This document shows, piece after piece, positions 15,583-25,681 of a stretch of 64,000 bases of DNA. The notes under the pieces are model-generated. The model worked only from the letters and a program-made list of their open reading frames with translations. It was not told the origin of the DNA and made no database searches. A program made the translations under genes and the position numbers. The DNA is from Pseudomonadota bacterium (lineage in GTDB: Bacteria; Pseudomonadota; Alphaproteobacteria; Rhizobiales; Xanthobacteraceae), in NCBI GenBank assembly GCA_023387695.1, contig JAEWHT010000439.1:9151-73150 (forward strand). Reading direction: 5' to 3'. Each line of letters opens with the position of its first letter. Position 1 is the stretch's first letter.

Positions 15583-16563
15583 TCAGACCGCATCCGCCCT
15601 AAGTAGCGTATCCACGGTAATCGTCCCCCGCGCACGCGACACGCAGGCGCAGATCTTCGCGTTGCTTTGCTTCTGATGATCGCTGAAGAAGACGTCGCGA
15701 TGGTCTATCTCGCCGTCGATAGCGACGACGTCGATGGCGCAGAGGCCGCATTCGCCGCGCTTGCAGTCGGAGATCACCTCGAAGCCGCTGGCATTGAGCA
15801 CGTCGAGCATCGAACGCTCGCGCGGGATTTCGAGCTCGATATCCGAGCCCTTCAGGCGCACGCGAAAGGCCTCAGTCGGCAGCGTGCCGCTGGAGCCGAA
15901 GGTTTCATAGCGGAGATCGGAAAGCGGATGGCCCGCGCCGATCCAGGCGTGGCGCGCGGCATCGAGCATGCGCATCGGGCCGCAGAACAGGGTCAGCGTG
16001 CCCTTGGGCAGCGAGGCGAACAGCGCGTCGAGATCGAGCCGCTTATCTTCATCGCCGGCATGGACGATCAGGCGATCCCCAAGCATGCCGGAGAGATCGT
16101 CGAGATAGGCGGCATCTGCGCGGCTGCGCACGGCGTAATGCAGCGTCACGTCAGCGCCGCGGCGCGCCAGCGCCTGCGCAGCGCCGAGGATCGGGGTGAT
16201 GCCGATGCCGCCGGCGATCAGACAATAATTTTCGCGAGCCCAGTCGACCGCGACGAGCGAGGCCGGCCGGGTGATGTCGAGCCGCGCGCCGGGTGCGAGC
16301 TGCCACATGTAGCGCGAGCCGCCGCGGGAATCCTCGGCACGACGTACCGCGATGGTGAAGCCGCGCGGCGAGGCTTCGCCGACCAGCGAATAGGACCGTG
16401 TCTCGGGCAAGCCATCGATGGTGACGCTGACATTGATGTGGCTGCCGACCGGATAGGCCGCGCCGTCGAACTGGTCGGGCCGGATGAGGAATTCGCGGAT
16501 GCCGGGCGAAAGATCGCGGGTCGACACCAGCGTTGCCGGAATCCAGGTTTCGATGAAGCGCAT
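15583..16563 (-). CDS. PDR-family ferredoxin reductase (flavin, NAD, [2Fe-2S])
   Basis: A 326-residue reductase with a flavin-binding barrel (about 1-105), an NAD-binding domain (about 110-225, LIAGGIGITPILGAAQ) and a C-terminal plant-type ferredoxin domain. The iron-sulphur ligands are C267, C272, C275 and C305 (CKRGECGLC and KICAC). This is the vanillate demethylase subunit B/phthalate dioxygenase reductase plan. It moves electrons from NAD(P)H to a Rieske oxygenase. That partner is the gene at 17327, with a GntR regulator between them; all three are on one strand with gaps of 7 and 3 bp. Confidence 0.93.
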   Translation of the reverse strand: MRFIETWIPATLVSTRDLSPGIREFLIRPDQFDGAAYPVGSHINVSVTIDGLPETRSYSLVGEASPRGFTIAVRRAEDSRGGSRYMWQLAPGARLDITRPASLVAVDWARENYCLIAGGIGITPILGAAQALARRGADVTLHYAVRSRADAAYLDDLSGMLGDRLIVHAGDEDKRLDLDALFASLPKGTLTLFCGPMRMLDAARHAWIGAGHPLSDLRYETFGSSGTLPTEAFRVRLKGSDIELEIPRERSMLDVLNASGFEVISDCKRGECGLCAIDVVAIDGEIDHRDVFFSDHQKQSNAKICACVSRARGTITVDTLLRADAV

Positions 16564-16570
16564 GATGCCC

Positions 16571-17323
16571 TCAATCGGTTGCGGTCTTGATCAGCGCGAG
16601 CGCCGGCAAGAGGTCGAGATGGGTGCGGTTGCGCAGCGCGAGGCGCAAATTTCGCACGGCCAGCCGTGCATGTTCGCGCATGATCGCTTCGGCGCGCGCG
16701 CCCTCGCGGTTCTCGATGGCGTCGATCACGACACGGTGGTGCTCCTGCCCGATGATCAGGATCTGCTGCGCTTCGGGTAGCGCCGACTGCGCCATCACGA
16801 AGCCGCTCGGCGACGCAAAGGGTAGCGCGGAGGCGCGGTCGATCTGCCGGATAAGAGGCGGGCTGCGCGATAGTTCCGTGAGCAGCGCGTGGAAGCGCGC
16901 GTTCAGCGTGACATAGGCCGAGAAGGCCTCGATCGAGATCGGCACCTGGCGCAGGAGATCATCGATCGCGAGATGGCATTCCTTCAGCGGCTCAAGCTCG
17001 CGCGCGGAGACGCCGCGTTCGGCGGCGAAGCGCACGGCGAGGCCTTCCAGCGTGCCGCGCAGCTCGATGGAGTCGGAGATGTCGCGCTCCGAAAACGCTT
17101 TCACCATGAAACCGCCGGAGGGGATCGCCTCCAGCAGCCCCTCTTCCTCCAGCCGCACCAGCGCCATGCGCACCGGGGTGCGCGAGGCGCCTGTCGTCTC
17201 CACCGCCTGCAGCTCGGAGATGCGCTCACCCGGACGCAAAGATCCGGCGAGGATCTGGTCGCGCAGCGCGAGCTGCGCCTTTACGGTCTGCGAGACGGAG
17301 CGATCGACCTCACGCTCGGCCAT
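16571..17323 (-). CDS. GntR-family (FCD subclass) transcriptional regulator
   Basis: A 250-residue regulator. The winged HTH at about 10-75 contains LQAVETTGASRTPVRMALVRLEEEG (shown in part), and the C-terminal all-helical FCD domain covers about 90-225. The FCD domain normally binds a small organic acid through a metal. The gene lies inside the oxygenase operon, 3 bp after the Rieske gene and 7 bp before the reductase. Two exact inverted copies of a GTATAC-centred operator stand before the operon, so autoregulation together with the catabolic genes is likely. Confidence 0.93.
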   Translation of the reverse strand: MAEREVDRSVSQTVKAQLALRDQILAGSLRPGERISELQAVETTGASRTPVRMALVRLEEEGLLEAIPSGGFMVKAFSERDISDSIELRGTLEGLAVRFAAERGVSARELEPLKECHLAIDDLLRQVPISIEAFSAYVTLNARFHALLTELSRSPPLIRQIDRASALPFASPSGFVMAQSALPEAQQILIIGQEHHRVVIDAIENREGARAEAIMREHARLAVRNLRLALRNRTHLDLLPALALIKTATD

Positions 17324-17326
17324 GAC

Positions 17327-18376
17327 CTACTCCGCGGCCTGGAGATGCGTCGGCGGGTTTTCCTTCGCCACCATCTTGTCGATCAGCTTGCGCGTCCACA
17401 TCGCACCGGCGTCGATGTTGAGATTGTAGAAGATGCGATCCGGGTTCTCGTCCATGGCACGCTGCTGCGCTTCGAGGATCAGCTCGTCCTCATGGAAAAT
17501 GCCGGAGACGCCTTCGCGGATCTCGGTGGTGATGCGCTGTTCACCGATCTGGTAATTGCGCACGAAGGCCCAGAAATAATGGCAGGTCTTCTCGGTCTCG
17601 GGCGTGATGGTGTTGAGCACGAAGCCGTTGACGCCCTGCGAGCGGTCGCCTTCCGGTGCGCCGGTACCGGTCGGCGCCACGCCGACGTCGATCGCGATGG
17701 TGCACGGCGCCTCGAAGCGGATGATCTGCCAGCGGTCGACGAGCCCGGACTTGCCGAGCTGCTTGGCCCAGAACGGCGGCGCCTCGATGCCGCGCATCCA
17801 GCGCGTCACCGTCACCGTCTTCTCGCCATGGGTGACATCGAACGGCGCTTCGGCCACCGCATCATTGCCGATGGATGAGCCGTGCACGAAGGTCTCGTGG
17901 GTGAGGTCCATGAGATTATCGAGCACGAGGCGGTAGTCGCAATTGACGCGGATGGTCTTGCCGTCGCCGGCCCAGGCCGGATCGTGATTCCAGTGCATGT
18001 CGGGGACGAGCGCGGGATCGGCGAGCGCAGGATCGCCCATCCAGAGCCAGATGTAGCGATGGCGCTCGACCACGGGATAGGCACGCACGCAGGCCGACGG
18101 GTTGATGGTCTCCTGCGAGGGCATGAAGGTGCAGCGGCCCTGCGCATTGTATTTCAGGCCGTGATAGCCGCAGATGACGGTGTCGCCCTCGAGCCGGCCC
18201 TTGGACAGCGGCACCAGGCGATGCCAGCAGGCATCCTCCAGCGCGGTCACCGAGCCATCGGCCTTGCGGTACATCACAACGTGCTTGCCGCAGATCGTGC
18301 GCGGCAACAGCGCCGGCTTCACGTCGGCGTCCCACGCAGCGGCGTACCAGGCGTTCATGGGGAAGGGTTTTGTCAC
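17327..18376 (-). CDS. Rieske non-haem iron oxygenase, VanA/dicamba-demethylase type
   Basis: A 349-residue oxygenase. The Rieske ligands are C50/H52 (CWH) and C69/H72 (CGYH). The catalytic non-haem iron site is in NLMDLTHETFVHGSS. This layout belongs to the vanillate O-demethylase/dicamba monooxygenase branch, which demethylates or hydroxylates aromatic substrates with electrons from a PDR reductase. GTG 18376 was chosen because GGGAG sits 8 bases before it and MNAWYAAAWD follows; the frame also opens at TTG 18391. It is the first gene of the operon. Substrate is unknown; vanillate is only one possibility. Confidence 0.9.
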   Translation of the reverse strand: MTKPFPMNAWYAAAWDADVKPALLPRTICGKHVVMYRKADGSVTALEDACWHRLVPLSKGRLEGDTVICGYHGLKYNAQGRCTFMPSQETINPSACVRAYPVVERHRYIWLWMGDPALADPALVPDMHWNHDPAWAGDGKTIRVNCDYRLVLDNLMDLTHETFVHGSSIGNDAVAEAPFDVTHGEKTVTVTRWMRGIEAPPFWAKQLGKSGLVDRWQIIRFEAPCTIAIDVGVAPTGTGAPEGDRSQGVNGFVLNTITPETEKTCHYFWAFVRNYQIGEQRITTEIREGVSGIFHEDELILEAQQRAMDENPDRIFYNLNIDAGAMWTRKLIDKMVAKENPPTHLQAAE

Positions 18377-18406
18377 CGGACGATCTCCCAAAGCTTATGT
18401 ATGCGT

Positions 18407-18419
18407 TATGTATACAATA
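18407..18419. promoter_or_regulatory. GntR-type operator, copy 1
   Basis: TATGTATACAATA with core TGTATACA, 30 bp upstream of the oxygenase start. It is the exact reverse complement of copy 2. An adjacent direct repeat, TTATGTAT at 18395 and 18406, adds further half-sites. Confidence 0.65.
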
Positions 18420-18439
18420 GCGGAGGGATAGAATCGTTC

Positions 18440-18456
18440 AAGGCCAATTTGGCCTT
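18440..18456. repeat. Perfect palindrome between the two operators
   Basis: AAGGCCAA (18440-18447) and TTGGCCTT (18449-18456) form 8-bp arms around one base. It is centred between the two GTATAC operators. It may be a third protein site or simply part of the promoter. Confidence 0.5.
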
Positions 18457-18478
18457 ATCAAGATACCTCTAGTAGTTT

Positions 18479-18491
18479 TATTGTATACATA
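18479..18491. promoter_or_regulatory. GntR-type operator, copy 2
   Basis: TATTGTATACATA, the exact reverse complement of copy 1, with start-to-start distance 72 bp. That is close to seven helical turns, so the pair could support looping or cooperative binding by the FCD regulator encoded in the operon. Confidence 0.65.
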
Positions 18492-18496
18492 CTGAA

Positions 18497-18586
18497 GTCG
18501 TCATCGCCGGGCTTGTCTCGGCCATCCACGCATCGCGACACGGCGCAAAGGACGTGGATGCCCGGGACAAGCCCGGGCATGACGAC
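18497..18586. repeat. Intergenic inverted repeat, CCGGGCTTGTCCCGG type
   Basis: Left arm 18497-18530 and right arm 18553-18586 are inverted copies matching at 30 of 34 positions around a 22-nt loop. The GCCCGGGCTTGTCCCGGGC core is typical of a multicopy Bradyrhizobium palindrome. It lies between the oxygenase promoter and the 3' end of pgm. Confidence 0.7.
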
Positions 18587-18629
18587 CTCTCGCGAATGTA
18601 GAGACGTGGCTGTTCTGAGGGTTCGAGCC

Positions 18630-20276
<1,647 letters not shown>

Positions 20277-20404
20277 TGGGAATATCCTCGTCCTTGAAAA
20301 ATTGAGGTCCTGCTCACCATAGCACCGGGCCTGCACGCGCCAAGCCAAAAGCCCCTGGTCGTAGGCGGCAACAAATGGCCGCATTTGGGTCTCTCAATGA
20401 CGGC

Positions 20405-20620
20405 ATGACCATTCTCGCAACGGCCGTGCTTCTCGCCAGTTCCTTGGCCTTTTCTTCACCGGACTATGTCAGGGCCGCCGACGTCGAGCCCAACCCGATG
20501 CTGCGCTCTGCGGCCGTGGACCACGACCTCGCCAAGGTGAAGCGGCGGATCGAGCGGGCGCTCCATGGCGACGCATCCGAGAATGCCGCAGCGTCATCCC
20601 TTCCCGACGCGGTGCACTAA
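20405..20620 (+). CDS. Small secreted protein, unknown
   Basis: A 71-residue protein starting MTILATAVLLASSLAFSSPD, with a signal-peptide-like N-terminus cleaved near VRAAD. The mature part is short and charged (HDLAKVKRRIERALHGD). No clear RBS precedes ATG 20405, and the frame also opens at 20375. No family is recognised. The hydrophobic leader and codon use make it plausible, but support is limited. Confidence 0.45.
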   Translation: MTILATAVLLASSLAFSSPDYVRAADVEPNPMLRSAAVDHDLAKVKRRIERALHGDASENAAASSLPDAVH

Positions 20621-20706
20621 CAGCACGCATTCCCCCGGGACGGCGGTCCCCGCGTTCTCCGGAACATGCTATGGTTCGAGGCATATTGGTCTCCTCGAAT
20701 CGTCCC

Positions 20707-21849
20707 ATGATCTTTTTCCGCAAGTTACTTTGCCTGGTGATTGCCGGCTTTACTTTGGCCGGCGTGCCGGCGCACGCGGCCCAGTTTTATATCGAAGACC
20801 TCCGCATCCCGATGGCTGCGGCCGGACCGCAAGGACTGGAGGCATTCCTGGTTCGACCGGCCGGGACCAAGCGTTATCCGCTGGCGTTGCTGAGCCATGG
20901 TTCGCCGCGCAGCTTTGCCGATCGCGCGACCATGTCAGCTCACCAATATTACGGCATCGCGCTCGAATATGCCCGGCGCGGTTTTGCGGCGCTGATCGTG
21001 ATGCGTCGCGGCTATGGCACCTCGCCGGGCGGCCGCGTCGACAGCATCGGCGGCTGCGCCAACGCCGCTTATTTGCCGGCAGCGGCCGTTGCGGTTGCCG
21101 ACCTGCGCGCTGCGGTCGATGCGATGGCGCGCCGCCCCGACATCACCACAACAGGCATGATCGCGGCCGGCCATTCCGCCGGCGGGCTTGCGACCGTGGC
21201 GCTGACGGCAGAAGCGCCGCCCGGCCTCGTCGCCGCGATCAGCTTTGCGGGTGGCCGCGGCTCGCTCGACGATGACGAGGTCTGCAATCCGAACGGGCTG
21301 GTGCAGGCCTTCGCGACCTTCGGCAAGACCTCACGGGTGCCGATGCTGTGGGTCTATTCGGCCAACGATTCCTTTTTCGGCCCCGATCTGGCGCGCCGGT
21401 TCTATGAAGGCTTTCGGATCAGCGGCGGCAACGTCAAGTTCGTCCCAGCGCCGCCGTTCGGCGATGACGGGCACTATCTCTATTCCGTGGAGAGCCGCCC
21501 GCAATGGACGCCCTATGTCGACGCCTTTCTGCGCGAGCGCGGGCTTGCACAGGAGATGCTAAGCGCGCCCGATCCGCTGCCGCCGCCGAGCCATTTCAGT
21601 GACGCGGCGAAAGCCGAATTCTCGCGCTATCTCGCCAGCGTCTCGCCGCACAAGGCTTTTGCCGTGTCGCCGAACGGCGGCTACGGCTGGCGCTCAAGCC
21701 GCAATACGGTGGAAGACGCAGAGCGCGACTCGCTCGCGGCCTGCATGAAATGGTCGCCGACCTGCACGCTCTATGCCGTCGACGACCGGCTCTCTTCCGG
21801 AAGCGTGCCGCAGGGAACGACCACGAACCAGGTCTCGCGCTCGCGATAG
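20707..21849 (+). CDS. Secreted alpha/beta hydrolase with Cys-containing C-terminal domain
   Basis: A 380-residue protein with a signal peptide (1-25, ending AHAAQ) and a dienelactone-hydrolase-like alpha/beta hydrolase core. The nucleophile is Ser157 in AAGHSAGG, the likely acid lies near YSANDSFFGPD, and the likely His is in GDDGHYLYS. From about residue 320 there is a small extra domain, HKAFAVSPNGGYGWRSSRNT followed by paired cysteines CMKWSPTC, which resembles DUF4189-type modules. Its role may be binding. It probably acts on an ester in the periplasm or outside the cell; the substrate is unknown. Confidence 0.85.
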   Translation: MIFFRKLLCLVIAGFTLAGVPAHAAQFYIEDLRIPMAAAGPQGLEAFLVRPAGTKRYPLALLSHGSPRSFADRATMSAHQYYGIALEYARRGFAALIVMRRGYGTSPGGRVDSIGGCANAAYLPAAAVAVADLRAAVDAMARRPDITTTGMIAAGHSAGGLATVALTAEAPPGLVAAISFAGGRGSLDDDEVCNPNGLVQAFATFGKTSRVPMLWVYSANDSFFGPDLARRFYEGFRISGGNVKFVPAPPFGDDGHYLYSVESRPQWTPYVDAFLRERGLAQEMLSAPDPLPPPSHFSDAAKAEFSRYLASVSPHKAFAVSPNGGYGWRSSRNTVEDAERDSLAACMKWSPTCTLYAVDDRLSSGSVPQGTTTNQVSRSR

Positions 21850-21866
21850 GCCAGCGCGCGCCCTCC

Positions 21867-23144
21867 TCAGCGTCCGCCCACCAGCGCACCCAGTCGCGAG
21901 AGATATTCGGCAGCCTGGCTGCACAAGGTGGCGTCCGCCATGCCGTGCCTGATGGCGGTTTGCAGCAGATGCACCATCCGTTCGGGGGCGCCGCTCCGGC
22001 TTGACTGCATCAGTGCGACGTCGAGCAGAAGCGGCGCCAGCGTCGCCTGCTCGCGCGCCTCCAGCGATTGGAAAACGCCCTCCCAATGCGCACCCGTCCT
22101 GGGTATCGCGGCATACAATTCTTCGACGAGATCCATCGGATATGCGGTGCCGGCGATCTCGAACGGCGATGCGATGTCGTCCTTGAGCGACACCGCGCAC
22201 AACATGCCCATGACGTAGGCCGTGTGATAGGAGCTCGCGAGCGCGCATTTGGTCTTGTCATGACCATTCAGCCGCCGGATCTGCCCCGGCCCCGAACGTC
22301 CTGCGGGGAGAAATCCGACCTTGTCCTCCAGCGAGGCCACGACGCGAAAGCCGAATGCCGCGCCCGGACTCCAGGTCGACGACAGCAGCGGCCACGCCAT
22401 CAGCGCCTCAGCCGCGAGGTCATAGTCCTCGATGACGAGCGCGCGAGCGAGCACGGACCCCGCCTCGTCGAGAAACTCGGCGCGCGGCCGCGGCAATTTC
22501 AACGCCCAGCTCCCGAAATTGGTCGCATACATCGGGGCATGCGTGAGTGCGTAGGCGTCATCGCGTGTGCCGTTCAACAGATCGATCGGGTTTCCGAGCG
22601 CCGTCTTGTGCGCGATCTGCTCAAATGCAGGGCCTGGCTCCTCGTTGCGCCACAGCGCGTGCAACCAGAGCAGTTCGAGTTCGCGGTACGGCACCACTTC
22701 GTGCCCGGTTCGCGCGGACGCCGACCAGCTGCGCTCCAGCAAATCGTCGAAGTCGGGATCGGCATGGCCGAGCGCGCTCAGCAGGATATGTGGCGTTGCA
22801 AGCTGCAGGCAGACCGTGGGGTGGCGTACGACGTCCCAGCGCATCCGTTGCGAGCGCGCATAGGGCACGAGATCTCGCAGCAGCGCCGTCGTGGCGGCAT
22901 CGGGCGCGTGGCGCGCGGCCACATGGAGCAGCATCGCAGTCTCGGCGAGCGGCTTTTCGGCCGCGAAATTTCCATCCGGGACCTCTGCACCGTCAAACCC
23001 GTCCTTGCCGAGGAACTGGAGCGTTCGCTCGGCGATACGCAAGGCGAGATGCAGGCGCCGCCGGAGATCTTCCCCGGCATTTATGGTGGGAGCCGCAATG
23101 CGGTTGCTAGCCGGCGCGGCGATCCGATCCTGTAGATTTGGCAT
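21867..23144 (-). CDS. Alpha-helical protein of unknown function (possibly DUF6895-like)
   Basis: A 425-residue cytosolic-looking protein starting MPNLQDRIAAPASNRIAAPT. It is predicted to be almost entirely helical, with repeated Leu-rich helices such as ETAMLLHVAARHAPDAATTA and ELELLWLHALWRNEEPGPAF. No catalytic signature is visible. It faintly resembles helical proteins annotated DUF6895, which is a weak call. The ATG at 23144 was chosen over 23213. It lies 81 bp downstream of a 79-residue gene with an excellent RBS on the same strand, so the two form a probable unit. Confidence 0.7.
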   Translation of the reverse strand: MPNLQDRIAAPASNRIAAPTINAGEDLRRRLHLALRIAERTLQFLGKDGFDGAEVPDGNFAAEKPLAETAMLLHVAARHAPDAATTALLRDLVPYARSQRMRWDVVRHPTVCLQLATPHILLSALGHADPDFDDLLERSWSASARTGHEVVPYRELELLWLHALWRNEEPGPAFEQIAHKTALGNPIDLLNGTRDDAYALTHAPMYATNFGSWALKLPRPRAEFLDEAGSVLARALVIEDYDLAAEALMAWPLLSSTWSPGAAFGFRVVASLEDKVGFLPAGRSGPGQIRRLNGHDKTKCALASSYHTAYVMGMLCAVSLKDDIASPFEIAGTAYPMDLVEELYAAIPRTGAHWEGVFQSLEAREQATLAPLLLDVALMQSSRSGAPERMVHLLQTAIRHGMADATLCSQAAEYLSRLGALVGGR

Positions 23145-23225
23145 GGGCGCCTCACGAGGGGGAGTGCGGGAACTGATGGACCAAAGCAAGATCGTGGCCG
23201 CGCCGGAGCGCACCTCAAGACAATG

Positions 23226-23465
23226 TCAGCGACCGGTGACCTCGGTACGGATCGCGACGGGATCGATCGCCTGATCCAGTTCCACCACCGGCGGGATGCA
23301 GTAGCGGATCATGCGGTGGCCGACGACGAAGCCGAACTCGCTATCGCTGGAGGTCGCAAGGCTCGCGCCATTCTCGGCGACGAAATTCCCGAAGGCATTG
23401 AAATCGAACACCTTCGCTCCCAGAAACTTGCGGACGATCTCTTCCCTGTTTGCAGCTTTGCTCAT
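23226..23465 (-). CDS. Small conserved-looking protein, possible partner or peptide of the helical gene
   Basis: A 79-residue protein starting MSKAANREEIVRKFLGAKVF. It has a charged N-terminal helix, a central FNAFGNFVAENGASLATSS segment and the tail RYCIPPVVELDQ. It has one Cys and no signal peptide. The RBS AGGAGGCAAC before ATG 23465 is near perfect, so this is a real gene. The family is not recognised. Position upstream of a large helical protein permits a precursor-peptide or toxin/antitoxin-like reading, but nothing in the sequence proves either. Confidence 0.7.
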   Translation of the reverse strand: MSKAANREEIVRKFLGAKVFDFNAFGNFVAENGASLATSSDSEFGFVVGHRMIRYCIPPVVELDQAIDPVAIRTEVTGR

Positions 23466-23696
23466 GTTGCCTCCTGCTCATCGGTGGATCGATCTGGATC
23501 GCGGGATGCGACCAGTAGCGACGGCACAAAGGATGATCCGAACGCGGGGCAAGGCGTGTGAGCGACCTTACATTTCAAGAATAGTTGAGCACAACCGCGC
23601 GTGGATGCGCGCAACTGCGGGTCTCGCGCTCGCCATAGCCGCCTGGCCGGCCGCCGACACATCGGTTGTTAACGCCGAAGATGTAGGACAGGCTGC

Positions 23697-24491
23697 ATGC
23701 AGCGGAATCCGGCAAGATCAAACCTTAACGCGACGTGGAAACACGTCGTGATGGCCGTGCTGTTGTCGGCATCGACTTGCGCACAGGCCCAGGAAACTGC
23801 CAAAGAGGCCGACCTCGGCGCCGGCGAAACGGCGGCCTCGCGGGCGGAGATCCGAAAGATCATCGAGCATGAAACGGCGCGGACCAATCTGCCCGCCGAC
23901 ATTGCGGAAGCCGTCGTCTTCGTCGAAAGCGGCTACAACTCGGCCGTCGTCGGCAGCGCCGACGAGCTCGGCCTGATGCAACTGCGGCTCGAGACCGCAG
24001 CGACGCTCGGCTTCAAGGGAAATGCCGCGGAGCTTGCAGAGCCCGATCTCAACATCCACTACGGCGTGCTTTATCTCAGCCGCGCCTGGCGTCTCGCCGG
24101 CGGGGATCTCTGCCGCGCGTTGGTGAAATATCGCTCCGGCCACGACGACGAGGAGATGACCCCTCGTTCACAAGTCTACTGCAATCGGACCCGCAACCGG
24201 CTGCTCGCCATGAACTCGGAAGCGGCGACCACCCAGGTGGTGGCCATTCCACCGCCGGCGCCGACGCTGGAACCAGTAGCTGCGGCGGCGACGAAACCTG
24301 CACGAGTTGAAAAGCCCCAGACGCAAGCCAAGCTGACACAGCCCAAGCCAACGAAGCCCACGGACGTCTATGTGCGCTATCGCCGGGGCACAGCGGCAGC
24401 GAGCCGGGCCTATTGGGCGGAGCATGAGGCCAGGGTCAGCCGGATCAAGGCCCGCATCGAAGCAAGGTGGAAGCGGACGGCCTCGCGTTAA
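23697..24491 (+). CDS. Secreted lytic transglycosylase (SLT domain)
   Basis: A 264-residue protein with a signal-peptide-like start (hydrophobic about 15-30, ending AQAQ) and an SLT domain at about 50-165. The catalytic Glu is E77 in VVFVESGYNSAV. GLMQLRLETAATLGF and the NIHYGVLYLSRAWRL block complete the family signature. It cleaves peptidoglycan glycosidic bonds, releasing 1,6-anhydro muropeptides. The C-terminal 90 residues are Pro/Lys/Thr-rich and then basic (SRIKARIEARWKRTASR). They could bind the cell wall. Confidence 0.88.
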   Translation: MQRNPARSNLNATWKHVVMAVLLSASTCAQAQETAKEADLGAGETAASRAEIRKIIEHETARTNLPADIAEAVVFVESGYNSAVVGSADELGLMQLRLETAATLGFKGNAAELAEPDLNIHYGVLYLSRAWRLAGGDLCRALVKYRSGHDDEEMTPRSQVYCNRTRNRLLAMNSEAATTQVVAIPPPAPTLEPVAAAATKPARVEKPQTQAKLTQPKPTKPTDVYVRYRRGTAAASRAYWAEHEARVSRIKARIEARWKRTASR

Positions 24492-24627
24492 CAGTCGTTC
24501 GCTGTGAGACGGACGTAGCTCTTGACGAGACCGTCATTGCCGATGGAATACTGCGGATGATCCCCTTTTCGGGACAGCTGCAGCGATTAAGCCAACAGTC
24601 TTTTCCGCGTAACCACGAATAGAGACG

Positions 24628-24729
24628 ATGCACAACAGTTTGAGAGTTTTGTTCGCGATCTTCGCGACCGCAGCCGTGGCCACATCGACCTTCGTCGCCA
24701 TCCGCCTCGTCGTCGGCTTCAGCGGCTGA
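24628..24729 (+). CDS. Possible 33-residue membrane peptide
   Basis: ATG 24628 opens a 33-codon frame, MHNSLRVLFAIFATAAVATS continuing to a Val/Ile-rich end, with stop at 24727. It would be one membrane helix. A purine-rich AGAGACG precedes the ATG. No homologue is recognised. It lies alone in the 291-bp gap between the transglycosylase and the OmpR-type gene. Confidence 0.3.
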   Translation: MHNSLRVLFAIFATAAVATSTFVAIRLVVGFSG

Positions 24730-24782
24730 GTAGCAACCACACCGGTCAACGATGATGACCGGCGCCAGATCGCCAAGCAGGA

Positions 24783-25598
24783 CTAGAGGCGCTCGCTGAG
24801 CGCGAGCTTGTAGCCGACGCCGGTGACGGTGGCGATGACAGGCGTTCCACTACCGACGAGCTTGCGACGCAGCCGCGCCACCAGCGCATCGACGGTGCGG
24901 ATGTCGACCTCAGCCTGGCGATTGCTGACCACCTCGATCAGATAATCGCGGCTGAGCGGCCGTCCATCGGCGCCAACGAGCGCGGCCAGCAGATCGAACT
25001 CGGCGCGGGTGAGCGCGACTGGCTTGCCGTCGCTGCCGAGCAGTTCGCGCCGCGTCAGATCGATGATCCAGTCACCGAACGCGATCGAATTGTGGTTGCG
25101 CGCGGCCTTGCGATCGAGCGAGCGTCGCCGCAGCACGCTGCGGGCGCGTGCGAGCAGATCTCGTAGATTGATCGGCTTGGTGACGTAATGGTCGCCAGCG
25201 ATCTCCAGGCCCAGGATACGATCGACGTCGGTGTCGCGGCGGGTCACGAAGATGATGCCGGCGTTGCTGGTCGCCTGGATTTCCTTGGCAAGCTCGAAGC
25301 CATCGCCATCGGGCAACTGCAGGTCAAGGAAGACGAGGTCGGCGCGCCCGCGCAGTGCCTGACGGCATTCGGCGCAGGTTGCGGCGCCGACCACATCGAA
25401 ATTGTTCTCGCTGAAGTAACCGACCAGCATTGTCCGCGTTACCGGATCGTCTTCGACCACAATCAACCGCTCGCGCCCAATAGGACGCAATTCCTGGAGT
25501 GCGGAATCAGCCACGATGTTGGATATCCTGTGTGCCTGCGACCCGGTCGGCAAATTCAGATCACCGCGCGATGCGCTGTCCTGTGAACGTACATTCAC
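24783..25598 (-). CDS. OmpR-family response regulator
   Basis: A 271-residue regulator with a receiver domain (about 44-160) and an OmpR-type winged helix (about 175-268). D92 in VFLDLQLPDGDG is the phospho-acceptor, D50/D51 form the acid pocket and K141 (VTKPIN) completes the site. The wing region is RTVDALVARLRRKL and VTGVGYKL. An N-terminal extension of about 40 residues precedes the receiver, unusual for the family. An internal start nearer the receiver, with a typical ~230-residue length, is possible. No histidine kinase lies next to it. Confidence 0.9.
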   Translation of the reverse strand: MNVRSQDSASRGDLNLPTGSQAHRISNIVADSALQELRPIGRERLIVVEDDPVTRTMLVGYFSENNFDVVGAATCAECRQALRGRADLVFLDLQLPDGDGFELAKEIQATSNAGIIFVTRRDTDVDRILGLEIAGDHYVTKPINLRDLLARARSVLRRRSLDRKAARNHNSIAFGDWIIDLTRRELLGSDGKPVALTRAEFDLLAALVGADGRPLSRDYLIEVVSNRQAEVDIRTVDALVARLRRKLVGSGTPVIATVTGVGYKLALSERL

Positions 25599-25681
25599 GG
25601 CCTATTCGAGCCCCTGAATTGCTTGCCGGAATACTAGGCTTGTTGTGTCGCCCAAACAATATAGGCCACGGTATTGAAGTA

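Noticed and set aside
23605..23751. 48-codon frame with signal-peptide-like start overlapping the transglycosylase
   Set aside because: It overlaps the first 55 bases of a well-supported gene in another frame, and its C-terminal half is not protein-like.
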